A stretch of 14,941 nucleotides of DNA from Bacteroidaceae bacterium (GCA_024695315.1 JAILIJ010000217.1:1-14941), one strand, 5' to 3'; positions 1 through 8,837 are shown, counted from the first letter of the stretch. Numbers and translations are program-made. Notes: generated from the sequence alone by a model not told the origin.

Positions 1-305
1 ATATGCCTCAACAAGTTCCTTTCGCAGGTGTCAGTCATCTTCAGATTGCTCCTAATGATTTGCTCGTTTTGGGAATGAAATTACGTCATAATTTCACAAC
101 CAATAACTATGCTTTTCTCATCGCTAACTATGGTCTCTCTGGCAATCGTTTAGATGAGATTGTGACTATAGATTCTTCAAACCTTTTTGGTACATCATTA
201 GGTTATGGATATAAGTCACCTATAGGGCCTATCGAATTTAATTTTAACTGGAGTAATATCACAAAGTCTATAGGGGCATTTCTGAATATAGGATATATGT
301 TTTGA
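1..305 (+). CDS. C-terminal end of an outer-membrane beta-barrel protein, probably a patatin-like phospholipase (partial)
   Basis: Only the last 100 residues are present. The frame is open from base 3 (bases 1-2 finish an earlier codon) to the TGA at 303-305, and the ATG at base 3 is an internal methionine. The sequence alternates polar and hydrophobic residues as in transmembrane beta strands and ends in GYMF, an aromatic last residue typical of proteins inserted by the BAM complex. The closing segment GYGYKSPIGPIEFNFNW followed by a glycine-rich last strand resembles, from memory, the C-terminal barrel of Bacteroidetes patatin-like phospholipases, which is related to the BamA/Omp85 barrel. 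That family match is recalled, not computed, and another Omp85-type barrel is possible. The protein would sit in the outer membrane. The catalytic part, if present, lies upstream of the window, so no active-site residues can be checked. Confidence 0.6.
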   Translation, partial: MPQQVPFAGVSHLQIAPNDLLVLGMKLRHNFTTNNYAFLIANYGLSGNRLDEIVTIDSSNLFGTSLGYGYKSPIGPIEFNFNWSNITKSIGAFLNIGYMF

Positions 306-554
306 GAGGAAAAACTTGAATCTCAAGAAATGCAAGAGTTTCTAGGGGAGCTTGGATATCTAGTTTTCTTAGAAATCCATAGTTCCTCATAGAACTCCTA
401 CCCACTTATAAAGCTCCAATAAAAGAAAAAACTCTATTCTTTTGACCCTCTTTCCATTGCATCCAATTTAAATTTCTAATTATTTATTTGGAAATATGCG
501 ATGAATGTTATACCTTTGTGGAAAATGAAATATGTAATTTTCGATATACCGAAT
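306..554. other. Intergenic region between the barrel gene and the M6 protease
   Basis: No convincing gene is visible. There are weak hairpins: CTTGA/TCAAG at 315-327; GGATATCTA/TAGAAATCC at 354-378, with one mismatch and a 7-nt loop; and the A/T-only AAAAGAA/TTCTTTT at 421-443. None is followed by a proper T tract, so no terminator is called for the upstream gene. The right-hand part carries the protease promoter, described separately. Confidence 0.5.
487..518 (+). promoter_or_regulatory. Bacteroidetes-type promoter for the M6 protease gene
   Basis: TTTG at 487-490 is followed after 20 bases by TACCTTTG at 511-518. This matches the known Bacteroidetes sigma-ABfr pattern, TTTG at -33 and TAnnTTTG at -7, at the expected spacing. 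Transcription would start near base 525, giving a leader of about 30 bases before the ATG at 555. The -7 box lies inside the longest possible reading frame (ATG 501), which argues against that upstream start. Confidence 0.65.
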
Positions 555-2696
555 ATGAAGAAATTAAGAAACATTGTTTTAGGCACATTATGCCTATTTC
601 CTTTCCTCACAACTGAGGCCCAGAATACATGGACTCAAAACATACGTGGCCGTATAGAAAATGTGACTGATTATTCTCAGATAGTCGATTATCAGGCTAA
701 TAGATCTGGTATGAGAAAAATCGGAACTAAAGCATCTGCACCACTGCCATGTATAGGAAGCCCTAAAGTTGCACTTGTACTCGTACAGTTCCAAGACACG
801 AAATTTACAGTTGCAGAAACAAATTCTAAGGTTAAGGAATATTATAATACTTTCCTAAATGCAAATACTGCTCCTTCTGTTAAGGACTACTTCAAAGAAC
901 AATCATACGGACAGTTTACACCTGAGTTTGAAATAATCGGGCCGGTGACTCTTGATAATAGCTACACTTATTATGGAGTGGATAGCGAGAGCCAAACGGA
1001 TGTCAATATTCAGGAATTCTATTCAGAGGCTGCCACAAAGGCTGTTACTGAAGGAGGTGTGAACTGGAGCGATTTCGATAACGATAATGATGGAGTTGTC
1101 GACTTCTTATTTTTCGTATATGCTGGTGAAGGGCAGAATAATACTGCTGTTAAAGATTCCTATCTTATTTGGCCTAAAGAGTCTGCAAGTAAGTTTTCTA
1201 TTACTGTAAATGAGAAATCTGTTGTTTTTGGAGCATTCGGATGCACATGTGAGTTGCTAAACGGTGCTGGAGATGGTATTGGTACTCTGTGCCACGAACT
1301 CTCACATGGACTCGGATTACCAGACTTCTACGATACAGTAGGTTCTGCTGCAGGAATGGGCTATTGGGATATTATGGATGCCGGATGCTACGTGGCTATG
1401 GGAGATTATCCATGCGCATATAGTGCTTATGAACGTGACTTCATGGGATGGAGAGAACTGATAACTCTAGACCCTAATACTGCATATTCTCTTACTCTCG
1501 AACCTATAGAGACAACAGGTTACGGATATAAGGTAGTAAACGAGGCCAATGAGGATGAATATTTTGTTCTTGAAAATCGTCAACATCTCGGATACGACAT
1601 ATATGCTCCTTGGCCAACAAAGAGTGCCGCTGAACACTATGCAGGATATGCACAAGGACTTATGATTACTCACGTGGATTATGACGCTACTGCTTGGCAG
1701 TTCAATAAGGTTAATACTTCCATACTACAACAGAGAATGTCTATTGTGCCAGCTGATGGTGAGTTTATAGACTACACGCTTAGTGGATATACTAAAGAAT
1801 GGGCTGAGTCTATGGCTCACGACTTGTATCCAGATGGTGGTAATGCTACAGAGATGACTTCCTATGACACCTTTACGGGAACGACATTAGGGCAGACTAT
1901 TGACAACATCACGGCTACAAGTACAGGAAATATTACTCTTGACATAAATGGAGGTGTATCTAATAAATATACCTTAAATGATGGCGATTTATACGCAGAA
2001 ACAGAGGAATGTGGTTCTGTGGATATTACGTATAACCGTACTTTTAATAATACTAATTGGCAGGCTTTGTATGTACCTTTCCAAATGTCATACGATGACT
2101 GGAAAGATGAGTTTGAGGTTGCAATAATCAACGATGTCAATATGTATGACGAGGATGAGGATGGTAACTATGATAAGACTGAAATTGAAATGCTGAAGCT
2201 CAAGAGCGGGTCTATCGTTGCTAATACTCCATATTTCATTAGAGCTTTGACAACGGGGGACAAGACTATCAGCCTCAGCAAAACAACATTATATGCTGCT
2301 ACAATAAATAGCCTTGAATGTTCTTCTACAACAAATAAATTTACATTTACAGGTACTTATATCGGAGTCTCTGGTACAGATATGTATAACAACGATTATT
2401 ATGGCTTGAGTAGTGGAGTTCTATGTACAGCAGCTGACAATACTGTTTCTCTTAATGCCCAGCGTTGGTACATGTCCATTGAGACGAAGACTACTGGATA
2501 TGCAAAGAAATATATTCCTGCTGAGGTCAAACTTCGTGTTTTGAATGATGACGATGCCAATGCTATTGAAGAACTTGACGCAAACAGCAAGAATATAGAT
2601 GCTATATATACTTTAGACGGAAGAAAGATAAATGGCTCTAACCTCCGTCCGGGTATTTATATTAAGAATGGCAAGAAGTTGATGGTGAAATACTAA
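555..2696 (+). CDS. Secreted M6-family zinc metalloprotease (immune inhibitor A type) with Prevotella-type C-terminal tail
   Basis: The 713-residue protein starts at ATG 555 with a clear signal peptide (MKKLRNIVLGTLCLFPFL, then TTEAQ). The frame also opens at ATG 501, but that adds 18 residues in front of the signal peptide and overlaps the promoter. The zinc site is HELSHGLGLPD (His247, Glu248, His251, Asp257), the HExxHxxGxxD pattern of M6 peptidases, and the downstream MGYWDIMDAG supplies the Met-turn (Met274). Before it, DFDNDNDGVVDF (about 173-184) looks like a calcium-binding loop. Residues from about 480 onward form a beta-rich C-terminal module ending in IYTLDGRKINGSNLRPGIYI and a GKK-containing tail, resembling type IX secretion or Prevotella cell-surface sorting tails. 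The protein is expected to be exported and to degrade proteins outside the cell; its substrate is unknown. The last 35 bases overlap the convergent helicase gene. Confidence 0.9.
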   Translation: MKKLRNIVLGTLCLFPFLTTEAQNTWTQNIRGRIENVTDYSQIVDYQANRSGMRKIGTKASAPLPCIGSPKVALVLVQFQDTKFTVAETNSKVKEYYNTFLNANTAPSVKDYFKEQSYGQFTPEFEIIGPVTLDNSYTYYGVDSESQTDVNIQEFYSEAATKAVTEGGVNWSDFDNDNDGVVDFLFFVYAGEGQNNTAVKDSYLIWPKESASKFSITVNEKSVVFGAFGCTCELLNGAGDGIGTLCHELSHGLGLPDFYDTVGSAAGMGYWDIMDAGCYVAMGDYPCAYSAYERDFMGWRELITLDPNTAYSLTLEPIETTGYGYKVVNEANEDEYFVLENRQHLGYDIYAPWPTKSAAEHYAGYAQGLMITHVDYDATAWQFNKVNTSILQQRMSIVPADGEFIDYTLSGYTKEWAESMAHDLYPDGGNATEMTSYDTFTGTTLGQTIDNITATSTGNITLDINGGVSNKYTLNDGDLYAETEECGSVDITYNRTFNNTNWQALYVPFQMSYDDWKDEFEVAIINDVNMYDEDEDGNYDKTEIEMLKLKSGSIVANTPYFIRALTTGDKTISLSKTTLYAATINSLECSSTTNKFTFTGTYIGVSGTDMYNNDYYGLSSGVLCTAADNTVSLNAQRWYMSIETKTTGYAKKYIPAEVKLRVLNDDDANAIEELDANSKNIDAIYTLDGRKINGSNLRPGIYIKNGKKLMVKY

Positions 2697-5600
2697 ATCG
2701 ACCTTCACAGAAATCTTCTGGTGAAACATTTATAAATCCTTTCTTGTTTTGGATGAACTCTATAAGGTGTGAAAACGTGTAGTTCTCATTCAACAAGAAA
2801 GGGTTTCCATAAATTATAAGATGTAGACGAGCTCTGGTCATGGCTACATTCAGTTTACGGTCGATAATCATACCATCCTCCTCGAAGACATTGCTCGAGA
2901 GGAAGTTCAGCTGATATTTTCTCTGTATCGTAAATCCATATAGAATATATTCACGCTGGCTGCCTTGATAGCGTTCTACGGTATCTATGGTTATGTCGTG
3001 AAGTGCGCTAATTCCATATTTATCTATCGCATTTCGAATTGTGGAAATTTGATTGCGATAGGGCACAATAATGCCGATAGTTTTATTAATGTCGAAATTC
3101 GCCTTTTCTATATTATAGATATGTATAACGGTAGCGGCAATCATGTCTGCCTCAATTATGTTAACCTTATCTGAGGTGGAATTTTCTGGATAGGGAGTTG
3201 CCACGAAAGATACGGCGCGAGTCATTAGCATCATATCTATGCCGTTTGATGAGGAAATTTTTGATGGCATAATAAGATCCTGATGAGGAAGAATAGGTGA
3301 ACCGACTATTTCCAACTTGCTGCCATAGAAAGCAATATTAGGGAACTCGGCAATTTCTTTGTGCATACGTCCCTGACGGGTTAGCATGTACACGAATTTT
3401 TCATCATAGGAGCCGTCATTATTTTTGAAATTCCTGATTTGACGTTCAAAGAAGGAGAGACGGCAGTCAGTCAAGCCTATGGATCTTAGTTCAGGTTCTG
3501 TAACAAGAGATTCATCAGCTGTTTGCTGTACAACGGCAGGCAATTGTTTATGGTCACCAATGAGTACCAATCTTCCTATAGACTCCTGGCCATTACATTT
3601 TGCGCTTAGAAGTCCAACGAGATGCGGCTCAAGAATCTGTGACGATTCATCCACGATGGCAAGCGAAAACTGTTTTATGGAAAGTAAAGAGATATTCGCA
3701 TTCAGGGCAGCCGTTGTTCCGCAGAATACACGAGTCGTCTTTATAAGATTTCTTACATCTGCGCCTTTGGGACAGTCTTGTACCCTGTTTTCCAGTAGGT
3801 AAGGCTTATATTCTGCCGAACATGATAATTCGGAGCCGATACGAATGAAATCTATTCCATCAGCTTTCAATTTGCTGCATATCTCGTCTACGGCACGATT
3901 TGTGTATGAAAGTAGTAGAATATTTGAACCTTCTTCAAGAAGTTCTTCCTGAAGTATGTTCAGAAGTCCAAACGATGTCTTTCCGGTTCCCGGAGGACCA
4001 ACGACAATGAAAAGGTCGCGTGATTGTTTGGCGTGGCGTACGAGTATGTTGAATGGACCGTATTCGCCCTTTATCTCTAAGGTAGGGTCGATTCTCAATT
4101 CGCGCTGTCCGAGTATCATATCGCGGCGGTCTTTAGTGGCAGAGAGAAACCTCTGCATTCCCTGGTATAAACCAGAAGTGGAAGCCTCAAACATATCATG
4201 TTCTATAGCCCACCGTATGTTCTCCTCCACGGCAAATACGCGCGAATCTGTCTGTCCATTTCTTAGGCGTAAAGTTACATTTGTCGTAGTGATATCTACA
4301 ATAGAGGCACGATGCACCATTTGTGCGCAAGCGTTTGGAACTTCACCTTCTATATATGGATAGAGAATCACAACGTCGCTCATGCGGAAGTTAGAAGTAT
4401 CGGCGGACTGTTCTTGAGAGAAACTTAATGTTACGCTGCTTACTTCACCTTTCGATTCATTTGTAGAAATTATACGAAGCCCATCGTAGATATTACCGGC
4501 ATCTTTTTTTTCTTCAAATGTGTCAAGCCATTTTGAAGCAAAGCCAGAATTGTCTTTTGTCTTGTTTCCTATCTTTGAGAGAATTTGTTCTTTAGCAAGG
4601 AACCTAAGAAAACGGAAATAGTAGGCCTTCTCAATAGGTGAGGCCTTCTGTATTGGGTCGAGTACATTCATAAGTTCTGGCAATTTCCAAGTACACCAGA
4701 ATTTATCATTTACGCTGCTGCTTCTAAGGTTGTCTGGGCGTATGGTATCCAGTATTCCCATGCCTTCATTTGCATAGCTGATCTCGCACCAAGTCAGTAG
4801 GTTGCGTATTCTAATAGCCCTAAGGAAGAGTTCTGGATACTGTGTCGTGGAAAGTAATCCTCTGTTATATTTCGAATATAGCAAGAATATGTATTTAATA
4901 TCCTCGGCAGATTTCTTAAACTCATATATAAACAGCGCTCGGTATAGAAGCAACTGTACAAGATGCTTGGTTTGTATATTAGGTATATCTGGATTAGACA
5001 TCTGTCCAGGAACAAAAGCTCCTTTGCCCGACTTCTGTTCCAGGATTATAGTTTTACCCTTATGCTCATACAGAAAGTCAAGACGTCCTTGGATACCCAA
5101 AACCTCGCTGAAGAACGAAGGCTCCAGTATTACAGAGTCAGTATTAAACTCACCAATCTCACGGGGTAATTCGCTGCCAATCAACTTCGAGATATTAGCC
5201 TTCTGTATCTTTGCATTTTCGTAAAACTCTCGTACACGCTGTGGGTCCTGCATGTCCGTACATGCAACCATGCTAAGTGCATTTTTCCTAAAGAATTCGT
5301 TAAAACTTTCGCTAAAGGTTATGTCACGTTCATGTATTGTTTCATCGAGAAATTGTCCTGCCAGATTACCTAAATGGATCGGAATTGTAGGAGAATCCTG
5401 CTTGACCTTGTTTATTAGGTTAATAAAAGGACTTTCCTTATAGGCATCATCAAAACAGGATGCTATGGTTGTTATATTTATAAGATAGTCAGGTTCGAAG
5501 ATTATCAGTTCTGGATATATGATGCTATCCTCGATACGTATTCGTACCAAGTTGAGCTGAGTTCCTTTGCTAAGAATCTCGCGTATGTAACTCCAGTCTC

Positions 5601-6771
5601 CTTTACCATTTCTGCTGAGGAACTGATTGCTTTCGCTATAGCAAATAATGACTTTCGCGCCGTTGACTTCTTCTGTTGCATAAATATATTCGTCGTCCCA
5701 TTCTTCTACAAGTACGCGTACCATGTTCTCATCGAATCGCCCCCATGACGACTTTCTATCCTTTGTGGGAAACTTGTCTTGCAGACAGGCAGGAATACCT
5801 TTGCCGTCAAAGATGAAAGATAAAAATTGGCAAATTGCCTTCAAATCGTGTGGGAATGAACGACTAAGGTCAAGTCCTTCATCGTTAAACCCCTTATTAC
5901 CTTGTGGGAAAAGTATTCGCCTTGTATCATGAATTCGATGGGCAAGAGCTGTCGGAATGTTATTCTCCTTAATAAGATAGTCTACCTTGGCAAATAGTCC
6001 GGAAAAACTAAGTTGACAGTTCACGAGTTTCTGTTCCACAGCCCTGTAGAATGTGGCTCTCAGAATCTCATATTTATGCTCAATGGTGTATTGATCTTGA
6101 CATGCTTGTTCTAAAGCGGTAAAGAATTCGTCTATTGTGTAAGCCGAATAATCTTTTTTATCGTTGTACTCTTTTTGACTTTTTCCATCTTCAGATATTT
6201 CGCCTACAATTTCGAAATGTTCAATTTGAAGCAAAGCCGATATTGAGGAAAATTCATCAATTGAAAATATCTCCTTCCCAGAGAAATCGTCTTTTAGAGT
6301 TTGATACAGATCCTTCTTGTTGCAGATACTTAGCCAACATTGAATATTTGGAGAGAGACGGTTGTCAAGAGTGACCATATCCGGGAAGGCCACCATTGCT
6401 TTAATCTCTTGTCTCAAATCCTTTTTCAGATAACGCCAAAGTCCATTGGCCACATGAGAACGCTCAGTTTGTGCTTGTAGCAGAGGCGTCCTTTTATTCG
6501 CACCTCCCTCGATGATTTTTCCATCACATGTCCAACGACCATTCTCACAGGCAACGATATTTCCTTCATAATTCTTGAAATCAAAAATTCTTACTCCGTG
6601 ACGTGTGAATAAAAGAGCATCAAGCCAAACCCCATCAATGCTGCAGTTGCCAATAAGTATGGCATCTTCATTCTCAGGGCAAATATCGTAGAGTACATTT
6701 ATAATCTTATTGAACAGCCTATTCTCGCTCTTATAGTTATATTCTTTTATCTTGTAAATCTTTATTGACAT
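2662..6771 (-). CDS. NERD domain + RecB-type nuclease + SF1B (Upf1/Dna2-like) helicase, 1369 aa
   Basis: This is a large multidomain DNA/RNA-processing enzyme. Residues about 15-115 form a NERD (nuclease-related) domain, with Asp51 and FDFKNYEG (Asp64-x-Lys66) as the likely nuclease residues. Residues about 550-620 form a second nuclease of the PD-(D/E)XK RecB/AddB/Cas4 type: GRLDF (Asp565), ILEQKSGKG (Glu578-Gln-Lys580) and a QxxxY motif (Gln606-Tyr610). I see no iron-sulfur cysteine cluster like that of Cas4 or Dna2. The C-terminal half is an SF1B helicase: Walker A GPPGTGKT (925-932), Walker B VDES (1040-1043), GDHKQLP (1072-1078), RMHKEIAEF, ERYQGSQRE and the motif VI segment NVAMTRAR with Arg1313 and Arg1315. 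Residues 120-540 are unrecognised apart from the nuclease start. It begins 30 bases after the rmuC stop, so the two are probably co-transcribed. Repair, replication and anti-phage defence are all possible roles. Confidence 0.9.
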   Translation of the reverse strand: MSIKIYKIKEYNYKSENRLFNKIINVLYDICPENEDAILIGNCSIDGVWLDALLFTRHGVRIFDFKNYEGNIVACENGRWTCDGKIIEGGANKRTPLLQAQTERSHVANGLWRYLKKDLRQEIKAMVAFPDMVTLDNRLSPNIQCWLSICNKKDLYQTLKDDFSGKEIFSIDEFSSISALLQIEHFEIVGEISEDGKSQKEYNDKKDYSAYTIDEFFTALEQACQDQYTIEHKYEILRATFYRAVEQKLVNCQLSFSGLFAKVDYLIKENNIPTALAHRIHDTRRILFPQGNKGFNDEGLDLSRSFPHDLKAICQFLSFIFDGKGIPACLQDKFPTKDRKSSWGRFDENMVRVLVEEWDDEYIYATEEVNGAKVIICYSESNQFLSRNGKGDWSYIREILSKGTQLNLVRIRIEDSIIYPELIIFEPDYLINITTIASCFDDAYKESPFINLINKVKQDSPTIPIHLGNLAGQFLDETIHERDITFSESFNEFFRKNALSMVACTDMQDPQRVREFYENAKIQKANISKLIGSELPREIGEFNTDSVILEPSFFSEVLGIQGRLDFLYEHKGKTIILEQKSGKGAFVPGQMSNPDIPNIQTKHLVQLLLYRALFIYEFKKSAEDIKYIFLLYSKYNRGLLSTTQYPELFLRAIRIRNLLTWCEISYANEGMGILDTIRPDNLRSSSVNDKFWCTWKLPELMNVLDPIQKASPIEKAYYFRFLRFLAKEQILSKIGNKTKDNSGFASKWLDTFEEKKDAGNIYDGLRIISTNESKGEVSSVTLSFSQEQSADTSNFRMSDVVILYPYIEGEVPNACAQMVHRASIVDITTTNVTLRLRNGQTDSRVFAVEENIRWAIEHDMFEASTSGLYQGMQRFLSATKDRRDMILGQRELRIDPTLEIKGEYGPFNILVRHAKQSRDLFIVVGPPGTGKTSFGLLNILQEELLEEGSNILLLSYTNRAVDEICSKLKADGIDFIRIGSELSCSAEYKPYLLENRVQDCPKGADVRNLIKTTRVFCGTTAALNANISLLSIKQFSLAIVDESSQILEPHLVGLLSAKCNGQESIGRLVLIGDHKQLPAVVQQTADESLVTEPELRSIGLTDCRLSFFERQIRNFKNNDGSYDEKFVYMLTRQGRMHKEIAEFPNIAFYGSKLEIVGSPILPHQDLIMPSKISSSNGIDMMLMTRAVSFVATPYPENSTSDKVNIIEADMIAATVIHIYNIEKANFDINKTIGIIVPYRNQISTIRNAIDKYGISALHDITIDTVERYQGSQREYILYGFTIQRKYQLNFLSSNVFEEDGMIIDRKLNVAMTRARLHLIIYGNPFLLNENYTFSHLIEFIQNKKGFINVSPEDFCEGRFSISPSTSCHS

Positions 6772-6801
6772 AATGTGCTGATAAGTTTTTTGTTGTTCAT
6801 A

Positions 6802-8274
6802 TTATTCCTTATCGTCAGAATCGTTGCAAGTCTCTAACTCATTATTTGCTTGTGGCAGTCTTTTCTTGCGTTTTGGATTCTCCTGAGCCCCAAATTTCAG
6901 AAGGTTGCTTGCTGCAGTCGTTATGCTAACACCTCCAGGAGCAGTACTACTTTTGACTTCTTTTATGGCATCTTGAGCTTTGCTGAAACATTCCTCCACT
7001 TTTTGAAAACGCTCATAGAATAGCTGCACTCGGTCAATTATTGTGTTGGCACATTTCATAATCTCCTCCTGATTCTCAATTTGACGAACCTGTTTCCAAG
7101 TCATTTCTAGCACACGCAGCATCATGTATAGATTTTGGCTTCCAGAAATGACTACCCCCTTGTCGTAAGCCTCTTTCCATATAGTTGGTTCGTTTGCCAC
7201 AGCGAGCTGGAGAGCACTTTCTTGGAAAACATACATCATTACAAAGTCCAGTTTTCCATGTCCTTCCTTGATGTAGCTGCTATAATTCTTTCTTGCAAGT
7301 TCATTTACATGAGCTCGTACACTTGCAATATGTCTTTTAAGCGCATTTTGGCGTTCTTCATCTGTTGCCGCATTTTGATATTCAACAAAAGCTGTGAGCG
7401 ACATTTTTGAGTCAATAATCACATCACGTTTGTCGGGGAAATGCAGTATTACGTCCGGAATAAGCCTATGTCCATCTTGCTCGTCATATATTACTTTTCC
7501 ATTTGCATCCTTCAAAGTTGTCTGTTCTTCGAATTGCACACCTTCTTCTAGTCCCATATCCTCAAGGAGTTGCTTGAGTTTCACTTCGCCGAAGTTTCCT
7601 TGTGCCTTATTCTCTCCCGTCAGAGCCATCGTTAGTTTGTCGGCCGAGTCACTAAGTTGAGTAGCCTTTTCAATAGTACTCTTGATGCTGGCATCGAGAC
7701 GTTCCATAGTTGTGGCACTTTCTCGTCCAGTTTTCTCCACCGCCTCCCTCATTTGTTGTATGCCGTTTTGTAAAGGATTAAGAATTTGTGACAACTGTTC
7801 TTTGTTTTTTATAGAAAGCTGCTCAGAGCGTTCTTGCAGGATCTTTTCGCTTGTCGTATTAACCTGCTCACGCATTATGTCCATTTGCTGCTGCATCTGC
7901 TCCTTCTGCTGCACACGCATTTCTTCCAGGTTCTTATCGTGCTGTGCCTTCAGTTCGCTGATTCTTCGCTCACATGCAATCTTCATATCATCAATCTGTT
8001 GCTCATACTGATTTTTGATATTCTCAATCTCACGCCCATATTGATCCCTAATTCCAGCAGTCAGCTTTCCTTGTTGGTCCATAAAAGTCCCAAGCTCTTT
8101 AGTTCGTTGCTCTTTTATATCAGCAATTTGTTTGTTATGTTCAGCCTCTTTAGTAGATAGCATCTGTGAGAGCATTTCGCATCTTGTTTCAACTGCGCTT
8201 TTTTGTGCTCTCATCATAAAATACCCTATTAAGAATCCTATGATAGTCCCTATGCTTGCTAATATATATACCAT
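6802..8274 (-). CDS. rmuC: RmuC-family DNA recombination protein
   Basis: The 490-residue protein has the usual RmuC plan. One N-terminal membrane segment (about 3-22, VYILASIGTIIGFLIGYFMM) is followed by a long, charged coiled coil (about 25-210, rich in Gln, Glu and Lys). The RmuC domain runs from about 212 to 465. It contains GNFGEVKLKQLLE (Glu230), RLIPDVILHFPD (Asp274) and VIIDSKMSL (Asp288-Ser-Lys290), consistent with the PD-(D/E)XK fold assigned to this family. The tail is basic then acidic (PKRKKR to NDSDDKE). RmuC limits inversions at short inverted repeats in E. coli and has been linked to restricting mobile DNA; its exact activity is not settled. The gene sits upstream of the nuclease-helicase with a 30-base gap on the same strand, suggesting a shared transcript. 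The start is the ATG immediately before the membrane segment. Confidence 0.93.
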   Translation of the reverse strand: MVYILASIGTIIGFLIGYFMMRAQKSAVETRCEMLSQMLSTKEAEHNKQIADIKEQRTKELGTFMDQQGKLTAGIRDQYGREIENIKNQYEQQIDDMKIACERRISELKAQHDKNLEEMRVQQKEQMQQQMDIMREQVNTTSEKILQERSEQLSIKNKEQLSQILNPLQNGIQQMREAVEKTGRESATTMERLDASIKSTIEKATQLSDSADKLTMALTGENKAQGNFGEVKLKQLLEDMGLEEGVQFEEQTTLKDANGKVIYDEQDGHRLIPDVILHFPDKRDVIIDSKMSLTAFVEYQNAATDEERQNALKRHIASVRAHVNELARKNYSSYIKEGHGKLDFVMMYVFQESALQLAVANEPTIWKEAYDKGVVISGSQNLYMMLRVLEMTWKQVRQIENQEEIMKCANTIIDRVQLFYERFQKVEECFSKAQDAIKEVKSSTAPGGVSITTAASNLLKFGAQENPKRKKRLPQANNELETCNDSDDKE

Positions 8275-8343
8275 AATTTTTGTGAGTATTTTCTATAATT
8301 TAAGTCTCTTTAACTTCTTTATTACTCCTGTATAACTTCTTTT

Positions 8344-8445
8344 TTACTTCCAGCAAGTAGGGCTTTTGCCGAACTTACGAAACTTGAGTTGTCTACGTTT
8401 TATGTGCTCAACTTTTGGTCTTCGTTTCTTATTTGCTAAAGTCAT
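8344..8445 (-). CDS. Candidate 33-residue basic peptide upstream of rmuC
   Basis: The minus strand encodes MTLANKKRRPKVEHIKRRQL followed by KFRKFGKSPTCWK and TAA. Thirteen of 33 residues are Lys or Arg, so it is strongly cationic and would suit RNA, DNA or ribosome binding. I do not recognise it; it is not L34, L36 or bTHX as I remember them. In its favour, an ATG start lies about 34 bases downstream of tandem TAnnTTTG -7 boxes on the same strand, and rmuC follows after 69 bases. Against it, the frame is very short and could be chance or a leader peptide. If real, it is the first gene of the peptide-rmuC-helicase unit. Confidence 0.4.
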   Translation of the reverse strand: MTLANKKRRPKVEHIKRRQLKFRKFGKSPTCWK

Positions 8446-8478
8446 ACAAATCCTGAAGGAGTATTTCCATTAATATTA

Positions 8479-8494
8479 CAAATATACAAAAATA
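8479..8494 (-). promoter_or_regulatory. Tandem Bacteroidetes -7 boxes, minus strand (for the small peptide-rmuC-helicase unit)
   Basis: On the minus strand TATTTTTG (8494-8487) is followed directly by TATATTTG (8486-8479). Both match the Bacteroidetes -7 consensus TAnnTTTG. I do not see a good TTTG -33 element at the right distance, so strength is uncertain. The position, about 34 bases before the 33-residue ORF and about 200 bases before rmuC, fits a promoter for this unit. Confidence 0.4.
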
Positions 8495-8829
8495 AGACGA
8501 AGGAAAAGTCATGAATGATTATTTTTTTGAAGTTTACCAGTTAAACTTACGAAATAGAATCTTTAGAGTGTACTTGGTTTTGTAAATTATCTGACTGAAG
8601 TTATATTGTAGGACGAGTCTTCACAAATATATACATTCGTTCGTTAACACATCGCTAATCCTTCGTTATGATAAAACTTTGTCCTTCTTAAAAGTAATTA
8701 ACAGGACTTTATAATATAAAATATTGTCATTGATATCTTTCATTAATAATAAAACGAGTTTTTTTGTTTTTTTTTATATCTTATGATAAAAAAAGTGTAA
8801 AATAAGTCTACAGTTATTTGAAAAATAGG

Positions 8830-8837
8830 TATCTTTG
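8830..8837 (+). promoter_or_regulatory. Bacteroidetes -7 box upstream of the Lnb-like gene
   Basis: TATCTTTG matches TAnnTTTG and lies 35 bases before the ATG at 8873, giving a predicted leader of roughly 28 bases. A TTTG at -33 with the usual 19-21 base spacing is not present (the nearest, 8817-8820, is too close), so the call rests on the -7 box and its position. Confidence 0.5.

Noticed and set aside
354..378. Terminator of the upstream barrel gene
   Set aside because: The hairpin has a mismatch and no T tract after it.
501..554. Upstream extension of the M6 protease (start at ATG 501 or ATG 525)
   Set aside because: It places 10-18 extra residues before a normal signal peptide and overlaps a well-spaced promoter whose -7 box is at 511-518.
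3479..3802. Plus-strand ORF opposite the helicase, and similar ones at 3956-4363, 4802-5224, 7394-7660 and 7834-8160
   Set aside because: They are antisense frames over well-supported helicase and rmuC domains, with no recognisable protein features.
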